Source: Chinchilla lanigera
Lineage: Eukaryota; Chordata; Mammalia; Rodentia; Chinchillidae
Reading direction: 5' to 3'
Assembly: GCF_000276665.1 (NCBI RefSeq)
Contig: NW_004955460.1
Coordinates: forward strand, 1,967,450 to 2,031,449
DNA: 64,000 nucleotides
In this document: positions 58,901 through 64,000 of the stretch, one piece after another
How positions within the stretch are numbered: position 1 is the first letter of the stretch
Layout of the letters: each line of letters opens with the position of its first letter
The notes under the pieces: model-generated
What the model was told of the DNA's origin: nothing
Databases searched by the model: none
Seen by the model: only the letters and a program-made list of their open reading frames with translations
Made by a program: the position numbers and the translations under genes

Positions 58901-61440
58901 AGTCTAGTTTCTAACCCTCTAGCTAAATATTTCCCATTACCTGGTTAGGCAGGCTAAATATTTTATTTAAAATGACAGCAATCATCATAAGAAAACCATT
59001 CAAATGCAAGTGCATGTCAGTGGTCTTAAAATTAATAAGGCCTTCCCTGTAACACAGTAGGGTAAAAGAGAAAAGGTACAGTAGGCCTGTCAGGAAGTCT
59101 GACTTCTCTATTTTAGGCAGCCACCTTTCTCTATCTCAGTAACATCTACCCCAACCAAATAATTTTCAGATTCTGTGCCTTTAGGGATAGCTTTAATGCT
59201 ACCTAGGATTTATTTTGCTACCAGAAACAAAAGATTTGGCTAAAAATGGCTAAAGGCAGGTGATCTTACCTAACAGGGAGTCTATCTAGGTGGTAGGTAA
59301 TTCCACTGAAGTCCAGATAACAGCTTAGTGAGGTCAGCTGTCCTGGAGGAATCTTAATTTTTCCTTCTTGAAGGTCACAAGTTCGTTGTTCCTAGTATCA
59401 TATCCTTGCATAATGGCATTCAGAGAAAGAAATATAGGTATTTTTCTTATTTTCATTGTTCTTAAGGGAAAAGAAAACTTTCCCACAAGTTCCAGACTTC
59501 ACCTCCCTGGCCCAAGAGTTGTCCAATATGACCATCCCTTATGAATTACTGGTCTGGGAAATAAAACCACTATAGTTAGCTTGAATTAATCAACATGCAC
59601 CCCTGTGGCAGAAAAGAGATGCGGCCAGCCCTGGGATATGAAGTGAAATGAACAAAATCAGAATTCAGCAAAGAAGGGGGTGGCAGGAAGGTGTCCTTAG
59701 AGTAGATGATCTATCATTTGTGTCTGTCCTTCTCACCAATCTATTTTTCATATGAGCACAAATTACACAAAGATGTTCTCACTCACACACAAAATGAGCA
59801 AATAGTTTTGTCCAATAAACACATTTCCATTAGGTAGATATTTGGCCTTTTGATTTCAGAATTTGAAAATGATCCTCTTGGGCACAAATCTGCAGTTTGA
59901 TCATACTACTTGGGAACACACACAAGGGCCCTCATATTAAATTCCTCCAGCAGCATCTACCAAACCTATTTTAATGTAGTTGAATCCTAATCCCTGTAAC
60001 TAATGGCATTCCATGATACGGCATGGAGAAAGATCACTTAGCACTGGTGAGACCTTATGGAGTGGCTGTGGTGGGTTAAGGAATGAAAAGTACAGGGTTT
60101 CTCAAACCCAACATGATCAAACTGTAGACTTCAAGTGATCAGTTTTTCCTACCCTTGTGGCTTAATAATTCATTTCTCAAAAGACTCAGCCACTGTTTAC
60201 CATATTTTTCCATCTTTCCACTGCAAAGGGTCAATTCAAGAAGATGTTGACTTTGTCCACCAGGCCGCCTTTCTATCTTGAAAGGGTCATTACAGATGGA
60301 ACCAGGGATGGTTACTTACCAGGAGAAAAGCCATCTGTCTGCCAGTCTCCATGCTTTAACCTCTGGCTTCACTGTATTGGTCTGAAATCCTCCTGCACTG
60401 GGAGGTGGAAGGAGAGTGGTGTGGTTCTTCCATGGGGCTGTCCCAGAGTTCCACCTTGCCTAGATCCAGCTGAGCTGAGACCACAATTGGGAATTCTAGG
60501 GGACCGACACACAGGAAGAAAAACTGAGTTCATAAACTGTAGGAGAGCTAAGGTCCAAAATGCCAGAAGGTGAATCAGGATGTTCTCAACAGTCAGAGGA
60601 GCAGGGCAGAGGCAGATGTCAGCTGGGAAATCAATCCAAAAAATTCAGAACCAGGACAGTGTGGGCAAGAGAAAGCACACCATGATCAAGGGTATAATGG
60701 AGAAAAGCAGGACTGAGAGGTCCATCAGTCCACAAGCCAGTCAGCTTGGCTTAACCAGGACTAGTTCCCATCAAAACAGACTTCCAAGTTGTTTACATCA
60801 CCAGATCATTAGGGTTTTGAGAATAGTGGTGATGAAAGTAATATGCGTTTTCAATTATTTTAAAAATCCAGAGAGCTTGCTTTAGGATTCAAAACTACTT
60901 ATTCCTAAGATAATCTGAATATCTGTTGACTCTTTGTTCGCTTACTTTAACTGCATTTTATACCAGATTCTTTCTAGACTTAGTGATCATTATTGACAGG
61001 CAGTTAAACTACATCTATAGGAAAAATGGTGTGATGTGGAATTTGTCGTGTCTGCCTCCCTATTATAGATTTACATGCACTGCATCATAGAATATCTCAA
61101 AGAAATAACCTAAAGAAACAGTGTGTATAAGTTTGAGTTCAGATGACAGTTGAATCTATAGAGTCATATGGTAGAGTATAGCAATTAAGCTGTACTTATA
61201 ATACGGCAGTAATGGTAAATCAGAACAGTTTCCAAGGGATATACCTATATTGCTGTCCACATCTATCTTGGCTGAGAAAGTTTTTGGCTTCAAGTAATAG
61301 AAAACTTGGCTAATAGTAACTTTAGAAAAAGTTTTCTTTTTATGTGTTTGTATTAGTACATGGTTATTGTACATAATAAGTATAAGAGACTTATTACATA
61401 GATCATGATACCTAATGAATGTGATACATAATAAATATCC
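55901..61440. other. Mostly unassigned non-coding sequence, about 5.5 kb
   Basis: This is the longest repeat-poor stretch. A T15 run lies at 57116-57130 without a SINE body. The part near 59965-60060 (gttgaatcctaatccctgt) faintly resembles an old LTR. Sub-regions 57380-57600 and 58700-59050 are free of recognised repeats and rich in homeodomain- and POU-like strings, so they may be conserved non-coding sequence. Frames up to 115 codons (55932-56279 minus, 56517-56861 minus, 60244-60573 plus) carry no recognised domain. Confidence 0.45.
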
Positions 61441-61548
61441 TAATAACCCCTGAAAGGTGCTAGAAGTCAGAATTTCAGTGGCTGACTTTAGAAATGGTCA
61501 GAAGCCTGACAATAGAGAATATTAAAAATAATTTTTAATAATCCAGTT
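61441..61548 (+). repeat. Local dispersed duplication, copy A
   Basis: It shares with 62100-62208 the ordered strings tagaagtcaga, ggctgactttagaaa, gcctgacaatagag and 'aatattaaaaataattttta' (with small differences). Not a family I recognise. Confidence 0.8.
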
Positions 61549-62099
61549 AATCATGGGAATTGATGCATAAACATATACATATGCACATACATCCTTTTAA
61601 TATTTTTCCTTTCTTAATGACTTAAACCAGTAGAAGCCTGCATGTCTTGGTTGACATTATATTTGAAGACAGTCCAAAAACTTTTAAAAAATCTTTCTAT
61701 TCTGCCATTCACACATGACTGCTTATTGCCTCACTGTCAAAAGATGACTGCTCCAGCTCTAACCATTGCAACTATATTTAAGAAAAGGAGAAGGAAAACT
61801 TCTGATAGCATGTGTGTTTTTGTCAGGAAAGGGTGGACTTCATTGGCTAGAACTGAGTCACACCATCTTCCACAAAGAAAGCTGGGAAAATGCGTATGTT
61901 ATTTTTTCAGCTGTTAAAGGCTAGTTGTCCAAAGAATAGTGCAGTGGGAATGAACTTCCCTGATGATAACTGCCACACCTTACTACAATAAATGTCTAAC
62001 ACAAGGAAGCCATTAAAACCTAAAGGCAACATCCTGTTTATTTGTTTTAACTTGGGTACTTTTATAGGGTCTCCTTATTTAAACGAAACTTTGTATGGC
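61549..62099. other. Unassigned sequence between the two duplication copies
   Basis: AT-rich, with no named family. A 91-codon plus-strand frame (61642-61917) lacks recognisable domains. Confidence 0.45.
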
Positions 62100-62208
62100 G
62101 TGTCTTAACAGCCCGTAAAAGGCAGTAGAAGTCAGAGCTTTAGAGGCTGGACTTAGAAACTGTTGGAAGGCTGACGGTAGAGAATATTAAAAACAATTTT
62201 TAATCATC
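62100..62208 (+). repeat. Local dispersed duplication, copy B
   Basis: It carries tagaagtcaga, ggctggacttagaaac, ggctgacggtagag and 'aatattaaaaacaattttta', matching copy A about 660 bp upstream in the same orientation. Flanking sequence on both sides differs. Confidence 0.8.
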
Positions 62209-62329
62209 TACTTCCTTATTTGGCTTTTTTTCTTTACTAATACCTATCATCTCTTACAAGGATTTTGGTAACCTATAAAAGTATATAAGTTATTACAAAG
62301 AGACACAAATTGAAATTGGAGCAAAAAAG

Positions 62330-62723
62330 AGTAAACTTGGAGCTCAGCAGCACAATTCTCCATAGTTTAATCTTGGAAGCAATCTAGATACCCATCAAGA
62401 GATGGAGGATAACGAAAATGTGATATTTATGCACAAAGGAGCATTACTCAGCCAGGAAGAAGGATAAATTTGAGTCAATTGTAAGAAAATAGATGGCTCT
62501 TGAGGCCATAATACTAATAAATCAGTCACAATATTAGAGAAACCACGTGATAGCTACCTTTCTGTAACCGGTTTAAGAGCCATGGTAAGAAACAGGGAGA
62601 CAGACTCTGTGGATATAGGAAGGGGGTCTGGGGAGGGAAGGAGTGGGGAAGGCAGGGGCCTGGGGATAAAATGTAAGACATAATGTGAATGTGTCAAGCC
62701 ACAAGCATATACTAGTACAATTA
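62330..62723 (+). mobile_element. L1 LINE 3' end
   Basis: 'ggaagcaatctagataccc', 'atcaagagatggaggataac', 'gagcattactcagccagg', 'agaaaatagatggctcttg' and a G-rich 3' UTR (ggggtctggggagggaagg). A B1-like SINE inserted directly at the end. Confidence 0.8.
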
Positions 62724-62938
62724 TTTTTTTTTTTTGTCTTTTTGAGACAGGGTCTCACTATGCAGTTCAGGCTGACCTTGAGCTCACTTTGTAGCCCAGG
62801 CTGGCCTTGAACTCACTTTGTAGCCCAGACTGCCTAAGAACTCACTTTGTAGCCCAGGCTGGCCTAGAACTCACTGTGATCCTAATGCCTCAGTCTCCCA
62901 AGTGCTGGGATTATAGGTGTGTGCCCCCAATCATGGCT
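62724..62938 (-). mobile_element. B1-like SINE with four 29-bp internal modules
   Basis: A T tail, then 'gagacagggtctcactatgc', followed by units at 62771-62799, 62800-62828, 62829-62857 and 62858-62886. The first three end in ctcactttgtagcccag and the fourth diverges after ctcactgtgatcc. The end is caagtgctgggattatagg and a cccccaatcatggct segment. Standard B1 has two such modules, so two extra copies are present. Flanks aattattttt and aattaattttt are a possible imperfect duplication. Confidence 0.92.
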
Positions 62939-63141
62939 CAAATTAATTTTTAAAAAACAAGAACAGGGCCCACTGGAAGCAGGAACCTGTTGGAGGAAAG
63001 CAGGTCTTACAGGGCCAGATCTTGCCTTGGATGTCTCCATCAGACAAAAAGTGCAGATAGACTTGGTCAGTTCTGGGGCCTTTGCTGCTGCCTGGCTACT
63101 TGCAGTGCTTCATCAGTGCTTTCCTGGTAAGGGATACTCTG

Positions 63142-63325
63142 TTTATTTTATTTTTGTGGTACTGCACATGAACCCCGGGTCTTCCCCTTCAGCTCCATAT
63201 CCCTAGCCTTTCTCTTTAACTTTTCATTTTGAGTCAGGGTCTTTCTAAATTGCCTGGGTGGCAACTTAAAAGTTGCACTTGAGCTTGTGATCTATCTGCC
63301 TCAGCCTCCCAGACATGCAAGATTA
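63142..63325 (-). mobile_element. B1-dID type composite SINE
   Basis: On the plus strand a T-rich tail leads to a degenerate ID-like part (ggtactgcacatgaacccc, then 'agctccatatccctagcc') and then a B1-like part ('ttgagtcagggtctttctaa', 'tgcctgggtggcaactt', 'gatctatctgcctcagcctc'). Read on the minus strand the order is B1 head, then ID tail, as in the plus-strand copy at 14066-14262. Confidence 0.65.
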
Positions 63326-63417
63326 TTATGTACTAAAAAACAAAAATAAAAACAAAACCAAAGCCAAAACAGTTTTACCTTCCTTCCTTTCTGGAGTTAC
63401 ACAGAAAAGGAAACATA

Positions 63418-63606
63418 TATTTATTGAGAACTTCAGATTTGTCAGGTGCTGGCTCTATGTTCCAGTAGCTCATCTCATCCTCCTGCTGGTGTGAATGGAC
63501 TTGGGTTAAACTATTTGCCCAAGGTTAGAACTAATCAATGTCAGAGACGGGCCTGGAGCTCACATCTGACTCTGAAGCCCATTACATGTTCCCTCCCATA
63601 ACACCA
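63418..63606 (-). mobile_element. MIR SINE relic
   Basis: 'tatttattgagaacttcag', 'gtcaggtgctggctctatg', agctcatctcatcctcctg, 'aactatttgcccaaggttag', 'gtcagagacgggcctggagc' and 'tctgactctgaagcccatta' give nearly the full complement order of MIR. Confidence 0.8.
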
Positions 63607-64000
63607 CTTCAAAGCAACTTCATGTATTCATAAAACCCAGGCCCACTGTTGGAGCCGGACATCTGAGGTCAACTCATTCTCTCCAATTCCCTCTGCTCCT
63701 CCGCCAGTTTCTCTGAAGACCGTACTAGGAAGATTCTTGGGCTCGGGACAACTTGCTTACAATTTTGTATTCTTCTATTGAATAGCTGTGTGGTCAACAG
63801 TAATTCATGGGAGGCTTCCCAAAGCCTCAACGGGTCATTCGTTGCAGCGGGGACAATCGTGACAAATCCACTGGCTTCATCCTAACAAAGGCGGTGGTGA
63901 GGAGGGGCCGGGTGTCAAATTCAAATAGGTCCTATTTGTTAGGAGCACTTTGCAAAAATTATGAGCTTTAATCACATTCAGGGAAATGTTTTTTTATTTA
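63607..64000. other. Unassigned non-coding sequence
   Basis: Slightly richer in CpG and GC than the rest (ggcggtggtgaggaggggc near 63890) but too short to call a CpG island. The window ends inside it. Confidence 0.45.

Overview
The window is mammalian nuclear DNA, and I find no functional gene in it. It is AT-rich, with no CpG island that I can see, no recognisable exon chain and no tRNA or snRNA gene. Open reading frames are short, and the longest ones are translated simple repeats. The content is interspersed repeats of several ages separated by unique sequence, as in a large intron or a gene-poor intergenic region.

The SINEs point to a rodent outside the mouse/rat group. Two young families recur. 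One is a tRNA-derived ID-like SINE with a B-box-like GAGTTCGATTCC and a GGTACC end. The other is a 7SL-derived B1-like SINE with internal 29-bp modules. B1+ID composites (B1-dID type) occur near 14.1 kb and 63.1 kb. I lean to Castorimorpha or another non-murid rodent, as inference only. Older layers are MIR and L2 relics, L1 3' ends, ERVL-MaLR-type LTRs, a hAT (MER5-like) fragment, three Tigger-type elements and two mariner derivatives.

Layout: 0-12 kb is mostly unassigned, with microsatellites, one B1-like SINE and mariner derivative 1 (8.55 kb). 12-16.5 kb has a MaLR LTR holding a 30-bp perfect palindrome, a young B1-like SINE with exact target-site duplications, a B1-dID, a MIR, a second MaLR LTR and an L2-like 3' region. 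18-19.7 kb is an L1 split by a Tigger-type transposon. 21-26.6 kb has two MaLR LTRs (one carrying an ID insertion), an L1 3' end and a roughly 1.1-kb Tigger3/Golem-like element. 28.4-30.4 kb is a pair of oppositely oriented L1 ends. 32-34 kb has L1, MIR and MaLR-like relics and mariner derivative 2, which is interrupted by a 609-bp solo-LTR-like insertion. A 100-N gap (35730-35829) sits inside an ID-like SINE. 36-55 kb has further MaLR LTRs, ID and B1 elements, a GATGGT-type minisatellite, a GA microsatellite, a Tigger7/MER44-like end and an L2-like relic carrying an ID-(CA)n insertion. 55-64 kb is mostly unassigned, with a local 110-bp duplication, an L1 3' end, a B1-like SINE with four 29-bp modules, a B1-dID and a MIR.

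The most unusual structure is the mariner pair at 8.55-9.04 kb and 32.93-34.04 kb. In both copies the 3' half of a decayed transposase is preceded by a second, inverted copy of the element's own 3' end. The shared layout suggests a small foldback family. All family names were assigned by eye and need RepeatMasker/Dfam confirmation.
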